DNA of 64,000 nt from Watersipora subatra (Eukaryota > Bryozoa > Gymnolaemata > Cheilostomatida > Watersiporidae), in contig NC_088708.1 of NCBI RefSeq assembly GCF_963576615.1, positions 51,013,196 to 51,077,195 on the forward strand, given 5' to 3'. The position numbers and the translations under genes are program-made. Shown here piece after piece: positions 13,301-28,300 of this stretch. The notes under the pieces were generated by a model, which worked only from the letters and a program-made list of their open reading frames with translations, made no database searches and was not told the origin of the DNA. Every line of letters begins with the position of its first letter. Within the stretch, counting starts at the first letter, position 1.

Positions 13301-16300
13301 GCTCACATTCCTATGTGTCGATAGATTGCTAGGTTAGTCACTCAGCTCGTGCACTGCTTATCCTTACACATATTTTGTAGTTCAACAATGATACAGCTTT
13401 TGTGGACTGTGACTGTCGGTATTCCAATGACACCCTTATCCAGGCCACTTCTCAAAACATTAAGGTTAGTTTTAATCTAAAAATTCAGAATCATCAGTTT
13501 TTATAAACTAACACTTGTGTATTGAAAGATTGTGAATGGGTGTGTCGTATTACATCTAGCTGACTCCACTCTCACCTTGCCCATTTACAATAATTTTATA
13601 TAAAATTTTAAATCACTCATGAGTAGTCTAGCTTTTTTATCATATTTTGTCTTGACAAACCAGTCTTTCAAAGTAGATAATTATTTACCAAGTTTCTATA
13701 CAGTGGTTGTGTAGCGACACCTGGGTGCGCCAGTGTTAAAGCGCTACGGTGGGTCAACAAGCATATCATGTTTCTGTAAGGCGCTATAGTAGAGCGATGG
13801 TCGTACGACGACTTATGGCGACCACTTTGTGCCCGCACAAGTGCGACGCTGTTGCTCACCAAGGAAGTTTCCACTACACAAAGAAGACGCGTCGTACTGA
13901 TGTTTCACATTCGAACAGCCACACTGGATCATAACAGAATGAGAGTGACACGACTGTTTCCACGATGGTATTGCAGTACCATACTCAAGTGTGTCTGCCA
14001 GTGTATGCAAACTTAGTAACTAACAAAACAGAATCAGAGGTTGCCAGTAAAGCAGTATGCCTGCTTCCTGTATATTGCCATCTATAGTCACAATTCAGTG
14101 GCAGACAACTCTTCAACTGTGTGTCAAATGTCAACTGACTATCACTTGCACAATTAAGAGCTGTAATATTGATACTCCGAGAGCATAAAACAGATTTAGC
14201 GAATGTGATGTTTACGCTAGAACATGGATGACCAATATAGTAGTCTATCACAGATCATAAATTTTGGGCAAGCTTTATCCATAAGGCACCTAATCTTTTA
14301 GAATATACACTACATGTATATACAATAAGTACGTGTTATATTTTAACGGTAAAGTATACAATACATATATAGTAGGTATGACATTTCATATGCATGCTGT
14401 GACAGCATACTGTCAGGTTTGCTGAGGTCAATATAATGATCACAGTGATTCTGGCTAGCATTTTGTTTGACTGATGTTCCAAGTCTCTGGAGAGTATATA
14501 AACTCAGCTTCCATTTCCTAGCTAATAAATATCATATGGCTTGGTCAGCTTATTAGACCCGCCACCACCTGCAGCTCATGATACTCGGGCTAAGCATCCA
14601 AGAGCCATGTTCCACGTCTGCCACATAGAGGTAGTAGGTTGTACACTGAATTGAAAAGGCTGTCAAGATGAATATAATATGTTTTATTTCTCCTTAAAAG
14701 ACTTGGAATTTTTTTGGCTTCAATTCTTGTTAGAGGGAAAGGTTCAAGTGGTTTCTCAACTTAGTTCCTGTTAAACTGTGTGGATTTTGCAAAATATGCA
14801 ATAATGTAGCTATTCAATACAATTTTTACAAACGGGAAAATTTATAAAAAAGTATATTAACTATTAATAAAGATATTTTATAAACAAAACAATCCAACAT
14901 CATTTAAAGCATGAAAATATAAGCCCCTCGGTGAATGATAAACATAGTACGCTTTAAAAACAACTGTAAAAGAGTTTTTAATATAAGAACTTTGGTTAAG
15001 TTCTCAATGGCTGGCGTGGTTGACCTTCACCTTACGATTAGGGTAATCGTAGAGCTTGTTTGTAGATCTACGTGAAATATTGAATACTTTCTGTAGTTCT
15101 AATCTTACCTCGATGTATATTTTTGCCTAGCTAGATTATTTTAGAGTTAAAATCACATAAAGCAATTGTCAAAATTAGTTGACCATTTAAAATAGGATGT
15201 GATGCTGCTATATTCATTATTTATAGACTTTTACACATTATTCATAGCCTTTGCATCTGGTTATGTTTGACTGCATGGAAGACATTTGCTGCATACTTTT
15301 TAAAACTAAAACTCGCTAAATTTACCAAATGCTTAGGGCTCAGGCTATTACTGTTTGCATGATCAGAAGGTAGCAGTACAGCATAGCCTTAAGTCACGCA
15401 ACAAACCATGAAAACCCTGCAAGTAGTATTTGGTCACATCCGCTTTATCTAAAAAGTTTAAACCATTTTTGTATTTAATCAAGTCACTGATAATTGCATT
15501 GTTCTTATTAAAAGATCACAGAGGAAGGAAACTCCAATGAAACTAGCGCGGTTTGTTTATGCATCAAAGTATGACTTTTATAAAGATTTCCTGAATATTC
15601 ATAGCCTAAGCACCCATATATTTATATAGAGATTTTCCGAGACATTCATAGCCCATGTACCCTTATACCTTAAGATAGATTTTCTGAGACATTTATAGCC
15701 TAAGTACCCTTACACCTTCATACATTTTAACAAAGCTTCATACCCTGACTACTCAAACTTGACATGCGCGGTGTTATAAAGTACGCTGTTTATTACGAAT
15801 TTACTATAATTACGAAATAATAATAATTATAATAGATTATAATAATACTATAAATTGCGAATTTAATATAATTCTAAAATACTCATAAATATTGGATACA
15901 AATAAGCATATAAAAACAATCAGTACAAATCTAGGCTTTGGCACAGAAACAAACTGATATTTCTGTTTTAGTTGTTATATCTGATACTAATACATAATAT
16001 CATTGAACTGAAACTTAACTAACCTAAATAAAGCCCATTTCTGATATTGCCAGGTGTAAAGTGTGCCTACAGTCAACATAGATGCTGGTATATTAGGTGC
16101 CAAAATACTCGCTGTGTGAGTCACTAGAAATTCAGGATGGAGTCCCTGTGTGTCACACAAGTGGAGGGCATTTGCTTTGCATAGAGTATGGTCTATCACA
16201 CCTGTTTTGTGACGCTGTTATATTTCCTCTGGGTATCGAGTCATTACGTTTTAACAATACCATAGTATTTCAAAGGATTTCAGGCTCGTTCCATCCATAC

Positions 16301-19300
16301 TCAATCATATATCCGATACTGCAGCCGTTGTGCCATAGAGGTTTCATGCGCTTGGATGGCACCACCAGTTTATACACTTTCATTTGCATCACTGCCCACT
16401 CTATTGATGTTACATAACTTGTCATGTCTTAGCGTACATACGGACAGCAGAGAGTATGCTATCACGTGGGAGCTCAGCTGGGACCCCCAGCCTGTACTGC
16501 AGTTTAGTTTACTATATGCTAGTTCCAGGAAAAGATTTTTATTTCTAAAGAGTTTACTTGCGCATACATGTTAGTACTTGTGAGTATAGGCATTCATGCT
16601 GACATATTTTTGCAGAGAATTTCCGATGCACTGGCAAATATAGAAAGTTCAGAGATGGCCAATTTCTCGCGAGTGTTGACGCATGCCTTTGAAATACTCA
16701 TACAGGTGGGTGGCTAGTAATGCAACATTTTCATTGTGTATGTAATTTAGTATTTTAATCCTTCTGATTCTCTGATGTCTGCCCCAACATTGGTTGATTT
16801 GCTTTTCGTGCTATTTGGGATAGTGAGACGACAAACAAGTTCAAATCACAGGTAGGTAGGACCCTGTTAGAAGACTTTCGGAATGTAATTAGATCATCGC
16901 AGATAGAAATAAAACCATGTAGAGCTCAGCAGGAACATAAATAAAACACATGGATATTAAACATGATACAAACAGAAAGAACACATATACAACGAAGGCA
17001 AAACAACTCCAGAACAAATGTAAACCCCTGAAGGATCACATACAGGTGTAGAATATAGGCAGAGCACAAGTAGATCCCACATGTGATCCTAGTTTAGGTT
17101 GTAGTTTTGTCTAAATACAAATTTTGTTATTTTCATTATCTATATCATATCCTAGGCCGGCAGCATCAGCGGCAGCTGCAGCACGGAGAACTAATAATAA
17201 AACAATTGAAATTATAAACAGGAAGTGAGCTTCTACATGCTCAATGACCTGAACTTCCAGTTGATTCAAATTTACCATTCTTAGAGAATGATTATGATTA
17301 TCTCAGCATCTCGTCTCATTTTCTCAGACTATCGCTTTTCAGCAATAACAATTTTAGTGCACGTCACGTGATGTCTGTTTGCAGGCAAATGCGAGTATGG
17401 TGACAGGAGCTCCCTCAAACAATGCAATAATGCTTATCACTGATGGAGCCCCACAGACTTATGAAGATGTCTTTGGAAAATACAACTGGAAAATAGTTGA
17501 AGACGACAAAGGCAATGAGAAAATTCTGAAATGGGTCCGTTACTGTATTATTTTTTCATGATTTAAATGCAGCATTTTGTAGCGATACTAGTTTTTTTGT
17601 GGAGATGTGAGTTCAGGTCTCTATAGCAAAAGTGATATTACGTGAAAAAAACCAAATTTGTCAGCTGAGTTCAATTAGTAGACACAAGCTGTGTTTGCCA
17701 AAACTGGTTCGACCGAACTCTCTCATGCCTTTCAAATTCTGCATATTATTGTCATCGTTGTTGCTGTTGTAAATATAATTAGCATATCATTATATTATTG
17801 TGGATCAAAATATTATGAAATATTTTAACTGAGTAATATTTTGTAACTGGCAGCAATTTTGGTAATTATAGTTTTATTTGCTCAGGTGAAAAGAAAGTAA
17901 GTAGGCTAGGTCAACTAAAGATTTACTGTAAGTGTTCTCTACCGAGGGTCATATGTCGGGGGAAATTGTTGCTCTATACTAGCAATTGTAATTATATTTC
18001 ACCGTCTTCACAAAAATTTCTTTTCATGCTTGCATATTCGGGTGTTAACGTAGTTTATTAAAGGTGCTCATGGCAAATGATTGTGCAACTCTATGGATAA
18101 GAATACTCATTGAACTTTTCTAATTGTTATGATCATGACTTAATATATCACTCTGATTGGTTTGTCTAAAGAGTTGTAAAAGCCCCAGTTAGTTCTATGG
18201 ATTATATATTTCACACTTGCATTCTATGCCTGTTTTATCTATTGCTCTTATTATCATCTAGGTCTAGGGTTGATATCTATGGTTTTAGGCATATATACTT
18301 TTCTAATTCTATGGTAGCCAATTTTGCGCCCTACTGCATATCAAAACATCTGTGGCTCATTACGCTTATGGTTATTGCACATATAACTTCTATTCTCTAT
18401 TGTGGTTACCTCTATGACTTATTGCAAGCTTCAGTAGCTGTCTGCTCTCTATAATCTCAGCCAATTTTTAGGCTCGCGTGTTCACTTATTTGATTGGCCA
18501 AGAGGTGACAACATCTAACAAGGCTCATGTGGAGTGGATGGCTTGCGCTAACAAAGGTAAAGCTGCCTTGAAATTAAAGTTAACTCGAAGTTAAGTCTAT
18601 GAAAATTCCTCATTTTGTTGATTTTAAGTATAGTGTACATAAAAGCGAATGTTTACTGCACCCTCACATGACCGATAATGTAACATACACTTCATGCATA
18701 CTTACACTGTAACTTACGCTACTTGCATACTCATACTGTAACTTGTATTACCTGCATTTTTATATTGTAACTTACACTATTTGTGTACTTATATTGTAAT
18801 TTACACTACTTGTGTACTTCTACTGTAACTTACACTACTTGCATACTTACACTGTAACTTGAATTGAGGGCATGCTTACCGTTCTTTCCCAGTTTAACTA
18901 GGCAATGCCACTAAAAATGAACTTACACACAATTTTAGTAGATTTTATCAGAAAGTATCGGTATTCTTATATCATATACAAATGTTTTTGATGTTTGAGG
19001 TGATCTGACTGTCAGGATGTTTCAATATAAAAATCTGCGAAACTTGTTCACAGTTAAAATGCTCAAATCAAGCAAAAGTGTGATTACGGAGTCTACAGTT
19101 GCAAAGAGATCGACAGAATAGAGACGCATAACGCTGCAACGTGAATGCAATAGCTGATTTCAACTATCGCAACAATAGCAACTAGTGATGTAGTTTCACA
19201 CGTATTTTTCTTCTGAGCGATTTAAAAGCAATCAAGTTTTGTCGAATTTATCTTGAAACCCCAGGGCTGATACTCTGAAAGAAACACCCACCTGGATAGG

Positions 19301-22300
19301 CCCAGACTTGGATATTGTACCCCCAATCACCTGGTTGGTCAATTGGAATTTGGATAATGTACCCCCAATCACCTGGTTGGTCAATTTGAAATACACCCCC
19401 TAAACACTGGGAGTTCCCTAGAGGGCCCCAGGTTCCAGGCTGCGCTAAACATCTAATATGATTCATGTATTAATAAAGCAGAAACAAGCTACAAACAAAA
19501 TTCCCAATTTTATTTAATTACGTTTTTATTTCGGATTTTTTGTTGGTTTAGTATTGCAAAAACGATCGTTTTTCTTCTGAAGACGGCTTATTTTTTGTTG
19601 CTAACATAGACCAATATATTGTAGTTTACTATTGGTAAAAAATTAAACAAAAAAAAGACAATTAGATAACCATAAATCAATTTATAAAAACCGTTCGTGT
19701 GGTGACATAATAGTCGCTCTGTTTACTAGTGTCAGTATCGCAAAACGACAAAAATGTTGCTATGCCTGCAAAAGGGTTAATAAAACTTATTCCAAACACA
19801 AACTATCAGATCATCATTTCATTTACAAAAGAAAACATAATAACACCAATAAAAGAAATATCATATCATTCATTCTGAGTATATTGCTAAAGGGTTGCTA
19901 AGATGATGCAGTGTCGACTGTCTCTTTTCCCTTCCTTTTCCGTCAGCAAGCATGCAAATTTTAATGCAATCTGCATTAAAATGAAGACTGTGGAATTTTG
20001 GTGCAATTTATCGGTATTACTTTGGCTGAATAAAACCTTAATGAGCATGGGCCCTTTTACTGGCTTGGTTGTGGAAACCCCCCTAAAGTAGCAAATTCAC
20101 TGACAGTGCCCCATGGTCTGAAAACCCCCCCTAAAACGTGATTTTGGGCCGAACCTAATGGGCCTTTTGAGGGGGAGTATCAGCCCTGGGCTTGAAACAT
20201 CCTAGCAATCAGATCACCTCAAACATAAAAAACAATCGTAATTGATAAAAAACTGCCGATACTTTCTGATAAAATTCACCAGAATTTAATTAAGTGCATC
20301 TATAAGCTAGTAAATGCTTTTCAAAGCTGTTTCCATTATTTACTGGTTTAAAAAATTACTACCATTCAATTTGTGTCCACGACGACCGCTTCAAAACTGA
20401 AAGTTACACTACCCATCTGTTATATTGAAGGACAGCTCAATATCAGATTGAATATTATCATTCAATTAACCTTCTGGAAAGCATAAATGAAAATTTTAAA
20501 AATTTACAACATGACTTTTTAAAAAAATTTACCAAAGTTTCAATCAGTGAGAAAAGATTACACAATGTTTGTTTCTTATTCCTTCTGCAACATATTACAT
20601 ATTACAACATATTACAATAAAACAGAATATAAGTTTTGAAGGATAATGTTTTTTATTTATGATCACCGCATAACTAGCTTTGTTTGTTTGGAAAAACCTG
20701 GTAGGCCTGCTACGCACTTCAATATTTGCAGTTCAACTTTTACCAATTTACCGCCATAATACAGTTGTGGTTATCAATCATGGTGGTAATTTGTGGTAAT
20801 AAGTTGTGGTTATCAATCAATCAATCAATCGAGGGGTGAAATGGTGAAAAACTGAACTTGTCTCTGGACACTATACAAAGTTTAGAGCTGAAGTCACTGA
20901 AGGAAGTCGCTGGATTATTTTTCCTATAAAATCGAGAGCTTTTGAAGTTGAAGCAGTTGAAAGAGTTGAAGCTGCCGTCTGATTGTAGGCTACTTCTACC
21001 ACATCGGCACAATGGCTGACGTGCATGACTACGTGCAAGACTACGTGAGGCTTATGGCCAGGCCTCTGGTAGTACACAACTCCCAACATTACACTTGGAC
21101 AGGGGTTCATGTCAACTCACCGGTCAGTTCAAATCTTATATTGACGTAGCCTCGGTTTACGTGCATGAACTAACTCTTGCTATATATGTTCCCTAAAAGT
21201 AAAGCAACATTTTCAGTGTATGTAATTCAGTATTTTAATACTTCTGGTTCTCTAATGTCTGCCCCAACATTGGTTGATTCCGTCAGTGTATCTTTTTATT
21301 ATATTTCTCTTGAAAATGTTTAACCTCGGCTGACTTCGCTGCTGATCGCATCAGAGGTAAAAATGAGGAGGTTAACATTGCGGGCTCAATATACATGTAC
21401 ATTCTGCAATGTTTTGTAACTGACATTTCTTTCCAAAAAATTTTTAACATGACTTCTGATTTTATTAATTGAAGTCATAAATGATCGCTAGAATTACTGT
21501 GTTGTTTTCGAGTACTTTCAGCCTGACATAATATTTGAAAGATGATTGCCAACAGGTATTACAGGAAGTTAGATACAACTCAAAAATCTGTTAAGATAGT
21601 CTTATGCATAAAGTTGCTATTTTTAGTTGGCCAATGAAAGCAATCCTCAGAACTCCCGAGCTCAGTCAAAAGACTGGACTCGGTTGCCTACGGACGTTAG
21701 TATCGATATATTACTCGCTTCGCTTCATCACTTGACTGCTTCATATGCTTTGCTCTGTTTCACTCTATGTAACTGTTTCACTCTATGTAACTGTTTCACT
21801 CTATATAACTGCACAACACACAGTTCACCTTTTTCACTTGTCTGATGCACTCTGTTTCACAGTTTCAGTGAACCAGCATGCTAGTAAATAGATTGGTTGT
21901 GATGAAAATAAAGGATGCATGAGCGCTGCGTATATATTTTATTGGTTGCTTGATGGGTAATAGTAACAGGGGCGGCTTTGTCTCACTCAAATTTTATTTT
22001 GCTCGTCAGAATCTTGCACTGTAAACCTATTTTCTGGCAATATCATTAGCTGTGACATGATCGTGCTATGTGATAATACTGTGTTATACGCCATTGTCAT
22101 GATATGAGAATCTGTCACCACATGATATGACATTATTGTGCTATGTGTCATTCTCACGTTTTATGACATTATCATGCCCATAGCATCACATCATTGGGCC
22201 TTTTCCTGCTATGTGACATCACTTCATGCGACATTTTCCTGCTATGTGACATCACTTCATGCGACATTTTCATGCTATGTGACATCACTTCATGCGACAT

Positions 22301-25300
22301 TTTCATGCTATGTGACATCACTTCATGCGACATTTTCCTGTTATGTGACATCACTTCATGCGACATTTTCATGCTATATGACATCACGCCGTGTGACATT
22401 ACCTTGCTGTACTATTGTCATGTCACATGACATTATCACGTCATATAGCTTGACTCTGTCACATCTAAGTGTTTAGGTAATTCATATACAACGCTGTACT
22501 TCTGTCATTGCCTGATCTCTAAACTGTATGTTTAGCATGTCGTATTATTGGCTGGTTTTATCAGTGCACAATGAGTGTTTTTAAATGTTACCGGCCATAT
22601 ATATATACTGAACATTTTTCAAAGAAAGAAGCGACATTATGTTGCTTCTGTGTAGCAGCTGGGTAGTCAGCTTTCTTCACTAGCTGTTAAGACATCTTGA
22701 AGGCTAGTGTTATAGTTCATAGTATACAGCAATTATCATTAGTTAGCTCATGCCAGTTTTTTTCTTGCTGTCAGGGCTGTAAACCTATGAGCAGAGGTCT
22801 CATTTTGTGATGGCCATGGTGAAATTTATTGATTATATATGTTAGGGTAGTTCTTCGTCTAAATATTGTCTCTGGAGAGTTTTATTAGACAATTTTTTAC
22901 ACTTGAAACATCCGCGGGGGAATGACCGCATTCTCAGCTTGCAGAACAAGTCATCACGCTAATAAATGCACTCATTCTTTCTATTTTAGGCTGCCAAGCC
23001 GATGCTAACAATATCTGTCGCTGTTCCTGTCTATGATCTCAGGGAGAATGAGGTAATTATTAAGATATTCTTCAACTGGGGCATCACTTCAAGCTAGTCA
23101 TCTCTGTTATAGCCTGAGGTCTTCTATGTGAAGAGATGCTTTGTTTTTTCACCAAACTTTGGTCTTTATTAATATTTCAATCAACAGAAACTATTATATA
23201 TCACAAAAGTACCAGAATAAAAATGTAGCATCATTACACAATGGACAGGATTTCAATGGCTGATACAACCTTCATGACTACAGCCTGCTCTTTACAGCAT
23301 ACAGATGGATATTAGTATTACTTTACTTTGCTTTTACATTTTAATAAAAGTTCTATATGATAGATTTTTTAACTGATTACAAAATTAAAATATTTACCAA
23401 GTTGTTTAGTAGTCCCTTATTAGCTATGAACATCAGCCATATTAAGCAACTTCTGATTTACCTGATTTTAAGTTAGTAAACTAAGCTGATGCTAGACTGC
23501 TAGAGTGTTGAGAATAGTAATAGAGATGATAAGAGTAATAATAACTATAGCATGCGTGTTGTAATAATGTTGGTGATAGAAGGAAATCACAAATATTATG
23601 TTGTTTACTTGCAGAGAAATAATGGCACCCTACTTGGTGTCGCTGGAGTCGATGTAGACTTGGATGAAGTGTTGAGTTTCATACCCAAAGAAAAAGTAAG
23701 TTTTTTATTTTACATTTTTAAATTATATTAGTTTTCATTTATTAATCTGTATATGGTTTTGACAAGGAAGATTTTCAGGCTACTTTGAAATGGAGCTGGA
23801 TATTGCTTGCCGCAATTTTTCTTAACACCATAAGCCATAATTATAAAGGTCACATTTAGAAATGTATCGCAACAAATTAATTCCAGATTATTTGAAACAA
23901 GTATTATTGTCTGCAACGAACAATATATTTATATTTTATTATTTATTCTGGGAGTTTTGACCTCATAGCTTACAAGCTCACATAGAAGCACATGTTCACT
24001 CAAACATCACATGACTGATAATGAATTTACATTGCTTGTGCACTTACGCTGTAACTTACACTGTAACTTATACTGCTTGCGCACTTACACTGTCATTTAC
24101 ATTACTCGCATACTTACATTGTAACTTATACTGCTTGGCTTTAGCAAAAAGAGGTGTACAAGCTTATGTCTGTTTATTGTGCGTATACAACCAAAATTTA
24201 TTCTTTGACAGCTCGGGATTTTAGGCTATGCATTTATCATCAACAACAATGGCTTCGTGGTGTGGCACCCAGACTTCACTCCTTGGGTATGTTACTTTAA
24301 TAATTACTAAATTGATAACTTTGGTATTAAAAATAACATTATTAATAATAATAATGTTTTTTTTTTAATTTAATAAAAAGCCTCACATTTAAATTCAGAG
24401 AAATCCTTAATATGATGATGCCATGAAGGAAAACCTAAGACAAGTGAATTATCACCTTGTTGCATACACATTTTGTAGATGAAATAACAGAACACAAAGC
24501 CCTATTTCAGCCATTGTATTATTTTAGCGAAGAAAATTGAATCTAATGATTTACTCTCTTTTTTATATATTTGTCGCTTTTCACTTGTGACTTCATGCTA
24601 AGGTTGTTATCGTAAGCTTTCTCTTGCAAAACCAGTCGCAATTTATTTTCTGATTTTATCATGATATTTCATTCAGGTCGGAGAATGTAAGACAGTCTGC
24701 AATATCCTGGCGAAGGTAAGTTTGCTTTTTACTCAGTCTAAAGATTAGTTGGTGCTCAGTCTAAAGTATAGTTGGTGCTCAGTCGAAATTATAGTTGGGC
24801 TCAGTCTCGAGTATAGCCTGTGCTCAGTCTAGAGTATAGCCTGTGCTCAATCTAAAGTATGATGCTGTCATTCATTTTAAAGTGATCGTATGTAGTAACG
24901 ATGTTTGCTGATGAAAACACTGCAGCAAGTAAGACTAAAGCGTGAAATATCAAAGAGAGGTATCTGGTCTTCGCTCTAAGCAATTAGCAGATTCACGAGT
25001 CTGTTCTTGAAACTCCAATTGAAAGCTTGTTACTGAAGGTTGACTCAATTATTACAGAACAACCCATCCTTTGCACCGAACATGCCTAGAAGTAACTATA
25101 AAAACATAGATCTACTCTATCTAGAGCAAGAGGAGGATCTTTCACAAGGAAAAATAGAGATGGTAAGCTTTGGCAATTATAGAACAGACAACTCCAATTT
25201 TATAAACACCACAGAGTTCATTATCTAAACCTGCTACATTAAAAACTCTGATCTTGTACTCTTGAAGCCGTCGCAATCAATTTAAATGCTTCGTGAAAGA

Positions 25301-28300
25301 TTGCCTTGGGCGGGTCTTGAACCCGTGACCTCCAGCTTGTACTGTGTATATTTTTATGATAAACTTTGCTATTCGGTTAGGTTTTACATGTGTAATATTG
25401 TACTTGATGGAGAAGCAAGATGGTGCGATTTATGTAAGTACGTCTGCTTTTAAATAATTTTGTTAATCTCAAGGAATTGCTGGAAGCAAAGGATGGTATA
25501 ATTATACACAGATTACAAATCAGTGTTTGTACATTCAAAGGACTGCATATTTTTATTTTAAATAATTTTTTCCATTCAAGCCCAACTTTCGTCAGTTATT
25601 TTGATAGCTTCTCAAGCTGGTTACTGTTTATGCATGTGACAAAAACAGATATTTCTATCCAAATCGGAAACTAGAGTAGCAAAATTTGACAATATTAATT
25701 TATGTAGCATTTAAAATGCTTTTATGTATTTATTTACCTTATGATGTAACATTATTATGTAACTTGGAAAATTAATTGCTCAAACTTTACAATGTTGTAT
25801 TTATCATCGAAATCAACATTAATACCCCCATCGCCACACCGTCTATTATTCTTGTTTCTCTTTTACAGCTTCGTCGATTTATGATTCAAAGAGCCAGTGG
25901 AAATATTAAAGCTCGTGTAAAAAAATATTATAATAAAAATACCAAAAAGCTATATATACAATCTCAAACTTACTACTATGCACCTATACCCAATACACCC
26001 TACAGGTATGTTATATTCTGCACTCACCAAATGCTTATATTTCATATACATATTCTACTTTAGATAGTAAATTTCCTTCATAGACCTACTCAGCATCGCT
26101 ATGAGACTACTTTTTTGTAGCTTGGCAATTGCCCGGGTGGAGCCAATGGACAGCCGCATTGTACACGCTGACTTGACTTTCGACCCGCAGGCATTCTCTT
26201 GGTGTCCAGAGGTGCTTCCAGACTGGTGAGTCACAGTCTTCTTTCTCCAGCCAATTAAAATTATTAAAAGTTAAATTTAATTAAAAATTATTATTAATTT
26301 TAGTTAAATTAAAAAAAGTGAAATGTTTTCAGATTTTATATAGCTATGTTTTTGTAAACAATACATCAAGTGTGATATCAGCTCAGTTGAATACCAAGAA
26401 TAGCACTAAAAGTAAAAGTATTAATTTTAGTTTTATTTAATTATTATAAAACTTTATTATTATACATGAATGACTAATCTAACAAAAGCCACCTGAGAAG
26501 TGAGTCAAATTGATACTGCAAGTCACCAGTGATAGCCATCGCAGTCTTCCTTTTTAGGACATACTGTGAGAACGAGAAGGAATTAATGCAATCAGCTAAC
26601 CCCATGGAGCGATTGAAGGAGGCGCTGAAAAATAGCTCCTGTGATCAAGTTTTGGCACAAAGTGTTCTCTTTGATGTGGAAGTAACCCGAGGGATGCCAG
26701 CTGCCTGGTTGAATGATCTAGCATTGAGGTCAGCTCTCATAACTTCTTAGCTATAGTAAAAACATGTCTGAATCGTTAGTTGGTTAGATTTGAAACTTTC
26801 ACTTGCAAGTTTGTGGTTTTTATCCGACTTGCTTGCAATCTTTGCTGCTTTTACATGTACTGTTAGCAATGATATCACTACACATGTAGTGAAATATTGT
26901 ATCATTGGTATCACTACACATGTAGTGATACCAATGATATACAGCCCCCACGGGGGGGGGGGGGGGCTGCATATCATCGGTGTTAGGGAGTTTATAAAGA
27001 TTCAGAATGGCCAAAAATGCATAAAAAATTGATGCACTTTTTCCAATCAGCTGTTTTATTTCATCACAGATGCAAGCAAAGTAATATTTTTAGTTGTTTT
27101 ATTTTTTGTTAAAAAATGACACAGACCTAATACATATTTAGTCAACTTGACACTGCATTTTTCCATCAAAGATATTGAAACCGGGCTTGGAATTTTTTAG
27201 GTTTGTCTTACATCACTGGAATCACTGGAATCACTGGAATTGAGTTTAGTACTTCAATTCCTATTTAAATTCCAAAAAGGTTTAAATCTACAAATCTGTG
27301 GCAAATATATTTAAATAATTGTTGTTATACTAAATTTTAGTCATTAAATGCATAACACGTGACAAAGATTCACAGTTCATACCTTAGTGATGCATTGCTT
27401 CACTTTTAATTTGAAAACATAAATCATATTCTGCATTCTTCAAGAACCAAATTAGTAGGCCCCCCCCCCCCTATATACCGTTAAAGCTGTACAAAGAGCA
27501 TAATCTTCGTCTATATAAATTTAAAAGTTTGTCGTCATCTGTTCGAATGTCTGCGTATCCAGTTATAGCTATTGGAATCTTGGAATAAAAAGCTCGCTGT
27601 GATCCCAAGTTTTAATCCACGCGTTTAACCACTGAGCTAAACAGTCCTTAGCATTCTAAAGCTGTTATCATATATTGTATACCTCATGCACCCACACGCC
27701 GTTCAAAATTTCACGCCAAACGTGCACTTTTGATTATTCTTTAAAATTGATTAAAAACTATTTTTTACTACTATAACCAATGTGTTTAATTTGTAATTTT
27801 TAAATATGCCGTTTCAATTTCAAATCTGCGTTACACTTCCATTTCCGGTTCTTCCCAAGCTTCAATTGCTGAATCAGTAAAGGCCATGCAGACTTTTCAT
27901 GAAGACAGTCGTATTATCTTGAGTAGGAATAGCCTTTACATTCTCTCTATGTTTGGTCAGACAAAGTACCAGACAAAGACTGTCCGATATCTAATTCTTA
28001 CACTTGTACCAGTATCGAGAGGTACCAGTATCGTCGTATTCAAAGTTTTGATGGATAGCTCCTGCTGGAACAGCAACTTTTTTATGCACACACACTTCTA
28101 TGTACAAATTGCTGCTATTAATTCAACATCTTCAGAATTTTTATTTTGTTTTTTCAGTTCGTATTAATTGAATCATTACCAAATCATCCTTTATTGTAAT
28201 CGTAGCAAAACGGACTTAATTTAGCTATCACTTGCTGATTATTTCACATTTACATGTAAACCCTTTTATAGTTGTTTCATTCTAATTTTTAATTTATTTG

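Noticed and set aside
22138..22476. Open frames over the 33-bp repeat as genes
   Set aside because: Artefact of a period divisible by three; frames are open on both strands.
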